This document shows, in pieces, positions 16,921 through 25,465 of a stretch of 64,000 bases of DNA (the first letter of the stretch is position 1; each line of letters begins with the position of its first letter). The position numbers and the translations under genes are program-made. The stretch is taken from positions 1,426,001-1,490,000 of the forward strand of contig CP138932.1 in NCBI GenBank assembly GCA_047125605.1. The letters are read 5' to 3'. The notes beneath the pieces were generated by a model. That model was not told the origin of the DNA. It was given only the letters and a program-made list of their open reading frames with translations, and made no database searches. Source of the DNA: JAKVBK01 sp022447275. Lineage in GTDB: Bacteria > Pseudomonadota > Alphaproteobacteria > Rhodobacterales > Rhodobacteraceae.

Positions 16921-18324
16921 ATGAAGACATTTATCGGACCCAAGCTACGTAAGCTGCGCCGGGAGGCCGGGGAAACCCAGGCCCAAATGGCCAAGTCCCT
17001 CGGGATTTCCACCTCCTATGTGAACATGCTGGAAAAGAACGAACGCAGCGTTTCCGTGCCGGTTCTCCTGCGCATGATGGAGGCCTATGGCGTTGACTGG
17101 CGCGAGATCGCCGACGAGGACGGATCCGCCCAGTTGGCGGACCTGCGCGCCGCCCTGCAGGACCCCCTTTTTGACGGGGCTCGCCCGGATGTGGCTGAGC
17201 TGCGCGCGCTGCTATCCCACAGCCCCGATATGGCCGCCTGCTTCCAGAAATTGCACCAAGCCTACATGGCCACAACAGACCAATTGCTGGGCCTTGCCAA
17301 CGCCTCAGAGAGTGACCTTGGGATCCTGCAGAGTTCGCCCGAAACCACCGTGCACAATTTTTTCCGGGAGCATCGCAATTACTTTCCCGAACTCGAGGCC
17401 GCCGCGGAGGCCTTCTGGGAAGCCGTGCCCTATGGCAGCGATGATCTTTACAGCACGCTCAAGCAGCGACTGCTCGATGACCTTGGATTGCATACCCGCA
17501 TCATCAGCGTCGCCGAAATGCCCCACAGTCTGCGCGAACATGATGAGGAACGCCGCGAAATCCTGCTGTCAGAGGGGTTGGACTATCCCAACCGCGTGTT
17601 CCAATTGGTCCATGTGTTTGGCCTCCTGACACACCGAGAACTGCTCGACACGGTGCTGTCCACCTCAGGGCTGCAAGATGCCCAAGGCCGCGCGCGTTGC
17701 CGCGTAGAACTGGCAAACTACTACGCAGCGGCCGTCTTGATGCCCTATGATCTGTTCCTGCGCGCCACCCTGGACAGCAAGTATGATTTTGATCACCTCG
17801 CCACCCGGTTTGGGGTCAGCTTTGAACAGGCGTGTCACCGGGCCACCACTTTGCAGCGGCAAGGGGCCAAGGGCGTGCCGTTCTTCTTTTTGCGGATCGA
17901 CAAGGCCGGCAACGTGACAAAGCGCTTCAATTCCACGGATTTCCATTTAGCCGAATATGGCGGCGCATGCCCGCGGCTGGATGTGCACACCTCCTTCCGC
18001 ACCCCCGGCCTCATTGCCCCGCAATTCGTGGAAATGCCGGATGGCAGCCAGTTTTTCGTGTTTTCCCGCACGGTGGATCGGCCCAAATTCACCCGCCATG
18101 ACACAGACAAGCGCTTGGCCGTGGCAATGGGCTGTAGCATCGAATTTCTGGGCAGCATCGGCTACGGCGAGGATTTCAGCCCAACGCCGGCCCGCATGAC
18201 GGAAGTGGGCATCAACTGCAGGATTTGTCCGCGCAACAATTGCGATCAGCGCGCCCACCACGCTGTCCTGAGCGGCAGCCCCGTTGACGAGCGCAAGCGG
18301 GGCCCCACGCGCTACGGCAGCTAA
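16921..18324 (+). CDS. ScfR/PccR-type short-chain acyl-CoA regulator
   Basis: A 467-residue regulator. The N-terminal Xre helix-turn-helix (LRKLRREAGETQAQMAKSLG then ISTSYVNMLEKNERSVS) is followed by an IrrE-like domain and a C-terminal cysteine cluster (GINCRICPRNNCDQRA) typical of the short-chain fatty acyl-CoA regulator family. The IrrE region reads QLVHVFGLL, with no HExxH protease motif, as usual for this family. PccR, a member in Rhodobacter, controls propionyl-CoA assimilation. That matches the divergent mct/meh/aminotransferase operon, since mesaconyl-CoA chemistry links propionyl-CoA and glyoxylate. The ATG at 16921 is chosen because the extension from 16861 would run across the inverted repeat. 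Confidence 0.85.
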   Translation: MKTFIGPKLRKLRREAGETQAQMAKSLGISTSYVNMLEKNERSVSVPVLLRMMEAYGVDWREIADEDGSAQLADLRAALQDPLFDGARPDVAELRALLSHSPDMAACFQKLHQAYMATTDQLLGLANASESDLGILQSSPETTVHNFFREHRNYFPELEAAAEAFWEAVPYGSDDLYSTLKQRLLDDLGLHTRIISVAEMPHSLREHDEERREILLSEGLDYPNRVFQLVHVFGLLTHRELLDTVLSTSGLQDAQGRARCRVELANYYAAAVLMPYDLFLRATLDSKYDFDHLATRFGVSFEQACHRATTLQRQGAKGVPFFFLRIDKAGNVTKRFNSTDFHLAEYGGACPRLDVHTSFRTPGLIAPQFVEMPDGSQFFVFSRTVDRPKFTRHDTDKRLAVAMGCSIEFLGSIGYGEDFSPTPARMTEVGINCRICPRNNCDQRAHHAVLSGSPVDERKRGPTRYGS

Positions 18325-18342
18325 GCGCCAGAGCGCACGGGC

Positions 18343-18561
18343 TCAGCGCGCATGGCCGCTGTAAGCGGCCGCCTCCATGGCGGCGCGCAAGACGTCTCTG
18401 TCGCCAATATGATTGGCCAACAGCAGGATCAGACGGGCGTTCAACGCCGCACTGTCCTGCGCGCTGCGCCCATCATGAAGTGCGATGAGTTCGGAGTAGA
18501 AACCATCCGGATCCGGAATATTCGGCAGGGTTACGAGGGCGGACTGGGAACGATCAGGCAT
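18343..18561 (-). CDS. DUF2783 family small protein
   Basis: A 72-residue protein with the pattern of DUF2783 (LPDPDGFYSEL-type start, ALNARLILLLANHIGD and a C-terminal AAMEAA helix). Members usually sit next to FAD-dependent aromatic monooxygenases, as here: the monooxygenase gene ends three bases upstream. The function is unknown. A role as a small partner of the flavoprotein is a plausible inference. Confidence 0.75.
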   Translation of the reverse strand: MPDRSQSALVTLPNIPDPDGFYSELIALHDGRSAQDSAALNARLILLLANHIGDRDVLRAAMEAAAYSGHAR

Positions 18562-18564
18562 CGG

Positions 18565-20178
18565 TCAGACCTTTCCCTTGGCGCGTTCGAGAGCTTCGGA
18601 AATGTCTGACAACGTCGGCGCCTCCCAACGCGCTGCAACGTGCTGATCCGGGCGGATCAGATAAATCGCCTGACCCCGCGTGCCCAGATAGCGCTGCCCC
18701 AGCGCCCCTTCTGGAGAACAGGCCATGTCCACGACCGCACAGCCCAGCGCATCAGCCCCGGATGGTACCGAGCAGTTCAGCGCCAACAGCGTGAACATCC
18801 CGCCCAGCCTGCGCAAAAGATAGCCCTCCTCGCCCGGCGCATCGGCGCATGGGCTGCCCGGTCGCGTGCGCTCAGGGGCACCGGTCACAGCGTCAGGCCC
18901 GTTGAGCGGGCTGTCATCATGAGTGGCCGGCGTGGACAGGCGGCCGGAATTGACCAATGGGCGCGCAAACGCGTGATGCTCGGCCAGATCGAGCACAGCG
19001 TTTCGAAACATGTGGCTGACCTCTGACTTCGGCGTGATGAAATCCGTGGACCGGGTCGAATTGAGGATGTTCTCATCCGCCGCTGCCTGCCGTTCGAAAC
19101 TGTAGCTGTCCAGCAGAGCTTCCGGTGCCTCCCCTGCGATCACAGCGGCCAGCTTCCAGCACAGATTATCCGCATCCTGAATGCCCGAATTTGCGCCGCG
19201 CGCCCCAAACGGCGACACTTGATGGGCACTGTCACCCGCAAAAAGTACGCGCCCGTGGCGAAAGTCTGTCATGCGGCGACATTGAAAGGTGTAGATCGAC
19301 GTCCACACCAGATCATAGTCCACATCCGCGCCGAGCATGGCATCCAGCCGCTTGCGCACGTTGGGCTCCTTGAGTTCTTCCGTGCGATCCACGTCCCAGC
19401 CGATCTGGAAATCCACGCGCCAAACACCATCGGGCTGTTTGTGCAAAAGGGTCGAGGCACCCGCTTTATGGCTGGGCTCAAACCAGAACCACCGCTCTGT
19501 CGGGAAGGACTCGTTCTTCATGCGGATGTCGGCGATCAGGAAGCTGTCCTCAAACACACGGCCCTCAAAGCCCAACCCCATCATCTTGCGCAAGGGGGAG
19601 CCAGCACCATCACAGCCGATCACCCAATCGGCCTCCAGCTTGTAAGGTCCCTCGGGCGTGAGCACCTCAAGTGCCACGCCATCGGGCAGTTGCTGTACGG
19701 CCTCCACGCGGTTTTTGCCCCGCAGCGTGATCGGTGCACCTGCGGATTGCGCCGCCCGAATACGATCGATGACAAAGCGCTCAAACTCGGGCTGCTGCAG
19801 GTTGATGAAGGCGGGAAGCTCATGCCCATCTTCTGGCAGAAGATTGAATTCGTACACTTTTCTGTCTTCGTGGAACACTTTGCCAAGGTTCCAGACCACA
19901 CCACGCGCGACCATTGGCCCAGCGCAGCCAAGCCGGTTTGCAATCTCGAGGGTGCGTTTGGCAAAACACAGCGCCCGACTGCCCTGCCCCGGGCCCTCAT
20001 GGTCATCCAGCAGCACAACGGGCACATTCTTCAGACCCAAATCCAGCGCACAGGCCAGCCCGACAGGGCCGCCTCCCATGATCACCACCGGGTGCCGAAC
20101 GGGCGTGACAGCATCCTGATCCGTGCTGCGGACATAGGGATAAAGCCGGTATTCCAGGGGGTAACGATCATCAAGCAT
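18565..20178 (-). CDS. FAD-dependent aromatic monooxygenase (PheA/MhpA type)
   Basis: A 537-residue flavoprotein hydroxylase. The dinucleotide motif is VIMGGGPVGLACALDLG, the DG motif is VIGCDGAGSPLRKMM, and the GD motif is FAGDSAHQVSPFGARGAN, all characteristic of single-component aromatic hydroxylases. A C-terminal thioredoxin-like part is expected. The start at 20178 overlaps the DinB stop by 8 bases (ATGCTTGA), so the two are translationally coupled. Membership of the homogentisate operon suggests ring hydroxylation upstream of homogentisate or gentisate-type cleavage. The substrate is not identifiable. Confidence 0.88.
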   Translation of the reverse strand: MLDDRYPLEYRLYPYVRSTDQDAVTPVRHPVVIMGGGPVGLACALDLGLKNVPVVLLDDHEGPGQGSRALCFAKRTLEIANRLGCAGPMVARGVVWNLGKVFHEDRKVYEFNLLPEDGHELPAFINLQQPEFERFVIDRIRAAQSAGAPITLRGKNRVEAVQQLPDGVALEVLTPEGPYKLEADWVIGCDGAGSPLRKMMGLGFEGRVFEDSFLIADIRMKNESFPTERWFWFEPSHKAGASTLLHKQPDGVWRVDFQIGWDVDRTEELKEPNVRKRLDAMLGADVDYDLVWTSIYTFQCRRMTDFRHGRVLFAGDSAHQVSPFGARGANSGIQDADNLCWKLAAVIAGEAPEALLDSYSFERQAAADENILNSTRSTDFITPKSEVSHMFRNAVLDLAEHHAFARPLVNSGRLSTPATHDDSPLNGPDAVTGAPERTRPGSPCADAPGEEGYLLRRLGGMFTLLALNCSVPSGADALGCAVVDMACSPEGALGQRYLGTRGQAIYLIRPDQHVAARWEAPTLSDISEALERAKGKV

Positions 20179-20701
20179 CGTGCATTTCCTCCCAATAGCC
20201 CTCCGCGCTTGGCACACGCCCGCATTCCAGAAAGAAGTCATCTAGTTGTGGCGGGTTTACACCAGCTCGTGACAGCATACCGTGCGCTTGACCACGGTGA
20301 TGAACCTGATGCTGAAACACGTGCAGAAGCAATCGCCCCAGGGCCTCTGACGTCATGCCATCGGGCCGTTCTGTGGGCACGTGCGTTGCCAGCATCTGCG
20401 CCGTCAATCCATCGCAAAAATCGATCAAGGCCCGATCTTGCATCGCCTGAAGACCTGCGAGTTCGACCATGTCTGCAACATCAGTGCGTTCTAAGACACT
20501 CCGCCCCAGCCCGCCTTGCTGGGCCGCGTCCAGATAATAGAGATCAACCTCGTAGATGTGGTTTAGCAACCGGGGCAGCGTACCGAAAAAACTTGGGCGT
20601 TGGGTCCGCAGAGCAGTATCTGACAAGGCGCAGACAGCACCGAACAGCGTCTCGTTCGCCCAAGCATTATTGCGCGCCATTTGTCTGAGATGCTGTTGCA
20701 T
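20171..20701 (-). CDS. DinB-family protein (possible isomerase or thiol transferase)
   Basis: A 176-residue DinB/YfiT-fold protein. The three metal-site histidines are visible in NHIYEVDLYYLD and HVFQHQVHHRGQ. The start at 20701 is preceded by GGAGGA about 12 bases upstream. In this superfamily some members are maleylpyruvate or thiol-dependent isomerases, which would suit an operon that includes homogentisate dioxygenase, but the assignment is only by fold and context. The reading frame extends further upstream without similarity, so the shorter start is used. Confidence 0.8.
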   Translation of the reverse strand: MQQHLRQMARNNAWANETLFGAVCALSDTALRTQRPSFFGTLPRLLNHIYEVDLYYLDAAQQGGLGRSVLERTDVADMVELAGLQAMQDRALIDFCDGLTAQMLATHVPTERPDGMTSEALGRLLLHVFQHQVHHRGQAHGMLSRAGVNPPQLDDFFLECGRVPSAEGYWEEMHDA

Positions 20702-20783
20702 CGCCCGTTCTTTTCCTCCGTGTGGTCCGACCGGGGCGTTCCGGACGGGCAAATCAGATTGCGGGGTGGCACCGTTCGTAAAA

Positions 20784-21737
20784 TTATCCCTGAAGGTCTG
20801 CCCACATGTCCTTGTCGCGCTGCGCCGTCCAGACCCGGGGCGTGTCGATGCCGCGGGCCTCGTCAAAGGCGCGGGCCACATTGAAGGGCAAACAATGCTC
20901 GTAGATCGCATAGTCACTGAATTTCGCATCACAGGCGGCGCGCACCGCGTCCCAAGCTTCTTTCAAGCTGCCGCCCCGGGCCGCGACACGGGCCGCTGGC
21001 GCATAGGTCGACCGTACAAAATCCTCGGTGCTGGCAATGGCCTTGGCAACCATCTCCGGGCCCACCAAGGCATCCCCGCGCCCCGGCGCGATGGCTTTGG
21101 GCGCGAAGGCTGCAATATTGGCCAAAGTGTCGGGCCAATCGGCGAAATGGCCGTCACCGCAATAACAGGCTGAATGGTATTCAACGATGTCGCCGGTAAA
21201 CATCACCTCCTGATCGGGCACCCAGACCACCGCATCCCCAGCCGTATGGGCCCGGCCAAGATGCAGGATATCCACGCGCCGGTTGCCCAGATACACCGTC
21301 ATGCTGTCTGAGAAAGTCGTCGTGGGCCAAGTGAGCCCCGGGATTTCCTCATGGCCCTGAAACAGGCGTGGGAAACGGTCAAATTCGCTGTCCCAGTCCT
21401 CCTGGCCGCGCTCGGCAACCATGGCCCGGGCCGTGTCCGACATGATAATCTGACCCGCCCCATAGGCCGATGCCCCCAGAACGCGAACGGCATGGTAGTG
21501 GGTCAACACCAAGTGGCTGATCGGCTTGTCCGTGACACTGCGCACGCACTCAATCACCTTGCGGGCGAGGCGCGGGGTCGCCTGAGCCTCAATGATCATG
21601 ACGCTATCATCGCCAATGATCACGCCCGTGTTCGGATCACCCTCGGCCGTAAAGGCATAGAGCCCCTCTCCGATCTGGGTGAAGGAGGTCGTTTTTTCCT
21701 CCATATCTCCGGCGGATGCGAAGCTTTTGGTGTTCAT
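20784..21737 (-). CDS. MBL-fold protein of the homogentisate cluster, altered metal motif
   Basis: A 317-residue metallo-beta-lactamase-fold protein. The first motif reads THYHAVRVLGA where most family members have HxHxDH, so Asp and His are replaced by Val and Arg. Other candidate ligands remain (GRAHTAGD, FTGDIVEYH). The metal site is therefore probably incomplete or uses one metal. The start at 21737 has AGGAG nine bases upstream. It belongs to the hmgA operon, 33 bases after the small membrane protein. The role is unknown and could be hydrolysis of a ring-cleavage thioester or lactone. Confidence 0.8.
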   Translation of the reverse strand: MNTKSFASAGDMEEKTTSFTQIGEGLYAFTAEGDPNTGVIIGDDSVMIIEAQATPRLARKVIECVRSVTDKPISHLVLTHYHAVRVLGASAYGAGQIIMSDTARAMVAERGQEDWDSEFDRFPRLFQGHEEIPGLTWPTTTFSDSMTVYLGNRRVDILHLGRAHTAGDAVVWVPDQEVMFTGDIVEYHSACYCGDGHFADWPDTLANIAAFAPKAIAPGRGDALVGPEMVAKAIASTEDFVRSTYAPAARVAARGGSLKEAWDAVRAACDAKFSDYAIYEHCLPFNVARAFDEARGIDTPRVWTAQRDKDMWADLQG

Positions 21738-21770
21738 GGGGTCTCCTGATGGGGCTCTGGCATATGTGGA

Positions 21771-22004
21771 TCAGTCAGTGGTGTTGTCGGGCGGGCGCGC
21801 AGGGGCTGCGCTCGGATCAAGATGCGGCGGCGGCGTCTGCTTTGGGTCAGGGCTGCGTTTCAGGCGCGCGTGCAGGCTGTCACGATCGGGCGTGCGAAAC
21901 CGCTCTAGGAGCCGACGGATATAGCCGGGCACCTGCGCCAAACCAATGACCAGCCCGATCAAAACCACCCAGCCGAAAAACGATATGGAAGAGATCAGCT
22001 CCAC
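21771..22004 (-). CDS. Small single-pass membrane protein of the hmgA operon
   Basis: A 77-residue protein with one N-terminal hydrophobic segment (GWVVLIGLVIGLAQVPGYI) and a basic, proline-rich cytoplasmic tail. Its start lies three bases after the hmgA stop, which supports co-expression. I do not recognise a family. It may be a membrane anchor or a minor operon component. Confidence 0.6.
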   Translation of the reverse strand: MELISSISFFGWVVLIGLVIGLAQVPGYIRRLLERFRTPDRDSLHARLKRSPDPKQTPPPHLDPSAAPARPPDNTTD

Positions 22005-22007
22005 CGC

Positions 22008-23369
22008 TCATTTCTGCCCGGATGTGCCATCGAACTTCTTCTCGAGGCTGTCCCAGCAATCGATGTAGTTGTCCTGCAGCGGGGCTTCTTTGGCAGCAAA
22101 CCGTGTCAGATGTTGGGGGAAGCGCGTCTCAAACATGAACGACATCGTGTTATCGAGCTTGTGCGGGGCGAGTTCTGCATTCGAGGCCCCCTCAAAGGCA
22201 TCGCGGTCTGGTCCGTGAGGCAGCATCATGTTGTGCAGGCTCATGCCACCCGGAACAAAGCCCTGGGGCTTGGCATCATACTGACCGTAGATATTACCCA
22301 TCAGTTCGGACATGACATTCTTGTGGTACCAAGGCGGTCGGAACGTGTTTTCAGCAACCATCCAGCGTTCGCGAAACAGGACGAAATCGATATTGGCCGT
22401 GCCCGCTACGCCAGATGGGGCGGTGAGCACGGTGAAAATCGAAGGGTCCGGATGATCAAACAGGACGGCACCCACAGGGCAATAGGTGGTCAGATCATAC
22501 TTAACGGGGCAGTAATTTCCGTGCCAGGCCACCACGTCCAGCGGGCTGTGGCCAAGGGCGGTTTCATGAAACTGGCCGCACCATTTGATCGTCAGGGTTG
22601 AGGCGGTTTCGCGGTCTTCGAACGCAGCCACCGGCGTTTTGAAATCCCGGCGATTGGCCATGCAATTTGCCCCGATCGGGCCGCGATCCGGCAGATCAAA
22701 TGTTTGGCCGTAGTTTTCGCAGACAAATCCCCGGCAAGGCCCGTCCAGCACCTCTACCCGATAGACCAACCCGCGCGGCAGGATCGCGATCTCCTGAGGG
22801 GCAAGGTCGAGGATGCCCAACTCCGTGCAAAAGCGCAGCCGGCCTTCCTGCGGCACGACGAGCAATTCGCTGTCGGCCGAGTAGAAATAGCTATCTTCCA
22901 TGGAGTGGGTAATCAGATAGATGTGGCTGGCCATGCCAATCTGAGTGTTCACATCACCAGCCGTTGTCATGGTGCGCATGCCTGTCAGCCATGTCATGGG
23001 CTGTTCGGCATGGGGCACGGGATCCCAGCGATACTGGCCAAGGCTCACCACATCCGGATCCACATGGGGCGCCGTCTTCCAGTAGGGCAGATTGATCTTT
23101 GTGTAGCGTCCGGAATGCTTGACCGATGGGCGGATCCGGTAACACCACGTGCGTTCGTTGCGATGCGCAGGGGCGGTGAAGGCCGTGCCTGAAAGCTGCT
23201 CACCATACAGGCCGTAGGCGCATTTCTGCGGGCTGTTCATACCCTGAGGCAGCGCACCGGGCAGCGCCTCGGTTTCGAAGTCATTCCCGAACCCGGGCAT
23301 ATAGCCATCGTGGATGGGATCAACGGATGGGGCGCGGACCATGCCGCGGGGCAGTTCAACACGTGTCAT
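22008..23369 (-). CDS. hmgA: Homogentisate 1,2-dioxygenase
   Basis: A 453-residue cupin dioxygenase that opens homogentisate to maleylacetoacetate in tyrosine and phenylalanine breakdown. YMPGFGNDFETEALPGALPQ at the start and the iron-site segments PPWYHKNVMSELMG and GGMSLHNMMLPHGPD are diagnostic, and the length is normal. Two start codons lie close together. The ATG at 23369 has GGAGG at 6-base spacing, while the ATG at 23375 is directly against it, so the shorter form is chosen. Maleylacetoacetate isomerase and fumarylacetoacetase are not in the window. A divergent MarR regulator shares the promoter. Confidence 0.97.
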   Translation of the reverse strand: MTRVELPRGMVRAPSVDPIHDGYMPGFGNDFETEALPGALPQGMNSPQKCAYGLYGEQLSGTAFTAPAHRNERTWCYRIRPSVKHSGRYTKINLPYWKTAPHVDPDVVSLGQYRWDPVPHAEQPMTWLTGMRTMTTAGDVNTQIGMASHIYLITHSMEDSYFYSADSELLVVPQEGRLRFCTELGILDLAPQEIAILPRGLVYRVEVLDGPCRGFVCENYGQTFDLPDRGPIGANCMANRRDFKTPVAAFEDRETASTLTIKWCGQFHETALGHSPLDVVAWHGNYCPVKYDLTTYCPVGAVLFDHPDPSIFTVLTAPSGVAGTANIDFVLFRERWMVAENTFRPPWYHKNVMSELMGNIYGQYDAKPQGFVPGGMSLHNMMLPHGPDRDAFEGASNAELAPHKLDNTMSFMFETRFPQHLTRFAAKEAPLQDNYIDCWDSLEKKFDGTSGQK

Positions 23370-23425
23370 CGACATCCTCCGGGCAATCAGGGGCCATGGC
23401 TGGCGGACTGCGCCCGTTATAATCG

Positions 23426-23451
23426 TTGCAAATGCATCGATGTCAATGCAA
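23426..23451. promoter_or_regulatory. Palindromic MarR operator candidate, hmgA/marR intergenic
   Basis: A 26-bp imperfect palindrome: TTGCA (23426-23430), a perfect CATCGATG core (23435-23442) and TGCAA (23447-23451) are exactly symmetrical around one centre. It lies in the 111-base gap between hmgA and the MarR gene, the expected operator site for both promoters. Confidence 0.6.
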
Positions 23452-23480
23452 TCGTTCTCCGACCCTTGACCGGAGGCCCG

Positions 23481-23987
23481 ATGACTGCCCCTCGCAATAC
23501 CCCCCCGCCCCCCGCGGCCGATCTGGGAAAAGCCTCTGCGGCCGCAAGCCAAAGCTTTGATCTGGCCGGTTTCACCGCCTACCGACTGGCCGTTGCGGCC
23601 CAAAGCCTGAGCGAAGAGTTGGCCCGCCAGTATCGTGACAGGTTCGGCATCTCAATCCCTGACTGGCGCGTTCTTGTGCATGTCAGCACGGGCGGGGATA
23701 TCTCAGTGCGAGACATCGAGGCCCGGGTCGCCATGGAAAAATCTAAGGCCAGCCGCGCAGCAAGCCGCTTGGTGGCCCGCGGCCTCCTGCAAAAACATGT
23801 CAACGACACAGATCGACGTCTGGTCCGCCTGTCTTTGACACCAGAAGGCAAAGCCCTGATGGACGCGCTTTTGCCCGTTGCAGAAACCTACCAGCGCGAA
23901 ATCGATGCACGGCTTGGCCCCCTCAAGGAGGCGTTCGAGGCCGCCCTGGATGCCGTTGTGGCCGCACCGGAAACTGCGCCCCGTTAA
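23481..23987 (+). CDS. MarR-family regulator of the homogentisate operon
   Basis: A 168-residue winged-helix protein. IPDWRVLVHVS, MEKSKASRAASRLVARGLL and NDTDRRLVRLSLTPEG are the standard MarR helix-turn-helix and wing. GGAGG at 23472-23476 precedes the ATG at 23481. It is divergent from hmgA with a 26-bp palindrome between them, so it probably represses the operon and responds to an aromatic intermediate such as homogentisate. Confidence 0.88.
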   Translation: MTAPRNTPPPPAADLGKASAAASQSFDLAGFTAYRLAVAAQSLSEELARQYRDRFGISIPDWRVLVHVSTGGDISVRDIEARVAMEKSKASRAASRLVARGLLQKHVNDTDRRLVRLSLTPEGKALMDALLPVAETYQREIDARLGPLKEAFEAALDAVVAAPETAPR

Positions 23988-24014
23988 ACCGCCATCGACC
24001 CGCTTAGCACGTCA

Positions 24015-25166
24015 TCAAGCTCCGCGACAAAGCTCTGCCGTCGTCCGCGCGATCACCCGCTCTTCATCCGTGGGAATAACAAGAATGCGCGCGGACCCGG
24101 CGCCAATATCCAGCGCGCCAGCGGCGTTTGCCGCCCCATCCACGTCAAGGCCCAGAAAGCCCAGCCCCGCCATGGCCCGGGCGCGGATGTCGGGCGCATT
24201 CTCGCCGATGCCCCCGGTGAACACGACCCCATCGAGCCCCCCCATCGCAGCCGCCAGAGCGCCGGTTTCACGGGCAATTCGGCTGCAGAAATAGTCAACC
24301 GCCAGCTCTGCTTCGGCGGAGCCATCCTCGAGCAGCGCGCGCATGTCATTTGAGATCCCTGACAGGCCCAGCAACCCGCTCTTGCGATAGAGCAGATCTT
24401 CCAGTTGGGCCGCATCCAGCCCTTCCTCGCGGATCAGGTAGAGGATGGCCCCCGGATCGATCTGCCCTGGCCGTGTGCCCATGCACAGCCCATCAAGGGC
24501 GGAGAACCCCATGGTTGTTGTCACCGGCTGGCCATTGTGAATGGCACAGGCAGACGCCCCGTTGCCCAGGTGCAGCACCACCACCCGGCCCGCATGCAAA
24601 TCCGGGGCCGTTCGGGCAAGCTCCTCGCTGATATGGGTGTAGCTCAAGCCGTGAAATCCAAAGCGGCGCAGCGTGTCGCGATAGGGCTGAGGCAAGGCAT
24701 GCACATCCTGAAGGGCCGGTTTGGCCCTGTGGAATGCCGTGTCAAAACAAACAACCTGCGCGGCATCAGGAAAGGCCTGCGCTGCGCCGCGAATGCCAGC
24801 CAGATTGTAGGGCTGGTGCAAGGGTGCCAGCGGCTCCAGCGCGGCCAACTCGGTGAGGACCGCTTCTGTAACAAGCGTCGGCGCGCTCCGCTCCGCGCCC
24901 CCATGCACCACCCTGTGCCCAACCCCGATGACGGGGCGCCCCTCCAACAGGGGCATCAGGGCTGCAAGGATAGCGCGGGCTGCGGCCCCGTGATCGGGTG
25001 CGGAAACTTGCGTTTCTGTCTTGCCCTGCGCCGCCTTCAGCGTCAGGACCGCAGACCCGCCAATTGACTCCACTTGGCCCCGCGCCTCTTCCCGCAGGCT
25101 CTCTGCCGCGAAGAGAGAGAACTTGATCGAGGAGGATCCGGCGTTCAGCGTCAATAAGGTGGTCAC
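24015..25166 (-). CDS. ackA: Acetate kinase
   Basis: A 383-residue acetokinase. LNAGSSSIKFSLF, GHRVVHGG, CFDTAFHR, RFGFHGLSYTHI and VVLHLGNGASACAI are the family blocks for nucleotide and acetyl-phosphate binding. The GTG at 25166 places the protein start directly at the conserved first strand and has AGGAAAGG upstream. The longer frame to 25232 has no matching sequence. It interconverts acetate and acetyl phosphate. No phosphotransacetylase or phosphoketolase gene lies beside it. Confidence 0.93.
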   Translation of the reverse strand: MTTLLTLNAGSSSIKFSLFAAESLREEARGQVESIGGSAVLTLKAAQGKTETQVSAPDHGAAARAILAALMPLLEGRPVIGVGHRVVHGGAERSAPTLVTEAVLTELAALEPLAPLHQPYNLAGIRGAAQAFPDAAQVVCFDTAFHRAKPALQDVHALPQPYRDTLRRFGFHGLSYTHISEELARTAPDLHAGRVVVLHLGNGASACAIHNGQPVTTTMGFSALDGLCMGTRPGQIDPGAILYLIREEGLDAAQLEDLLYRKSGLLGLSGISNDMRALLEDGSAEAELAVDYFCSRIARETGALAAAMGGLDGVVFTGGIGENAPDIRARAMAGLGFLGLDVDGAANAAGALDIGAGSARILVIPTDEERVIARTTAELCRGA

Positions 25167-25465
25167 AGCGGGCTGCCTTTCCTGGGCGTTGAGCGCAGAG
25201 CGCTGGCGGTGTGGCCCGGCACCCGCTGGCAAGAACAGCAGCAGCGCGGCCTGCGAGGGCGGGCCTGCAAGTGCGCCCGTCCGAGCCCGATTGCTGCGTA
25301 AAGTCTGTTCATGCGGTTTCTGGCTGCCCCTTTTGCCCCGGCATATGCTTCCTGCCCAAAGTGCCCATTCTGTACCGTATTCAACCGATTATGCCGCGCA
25401 ACGATACCGCCAGTTCGACCCCCTCTATCGGCCAAGCAACGGCCAGACAAACCTCAAGGCAGTTC

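Noticed and set aside
19219..20688. Open frame of 489 codons on the plus strand opposite the FAD monooxygenase
   Set aside because: Shadow frame; the minus strand has all three flavin motifs and coupled starts.
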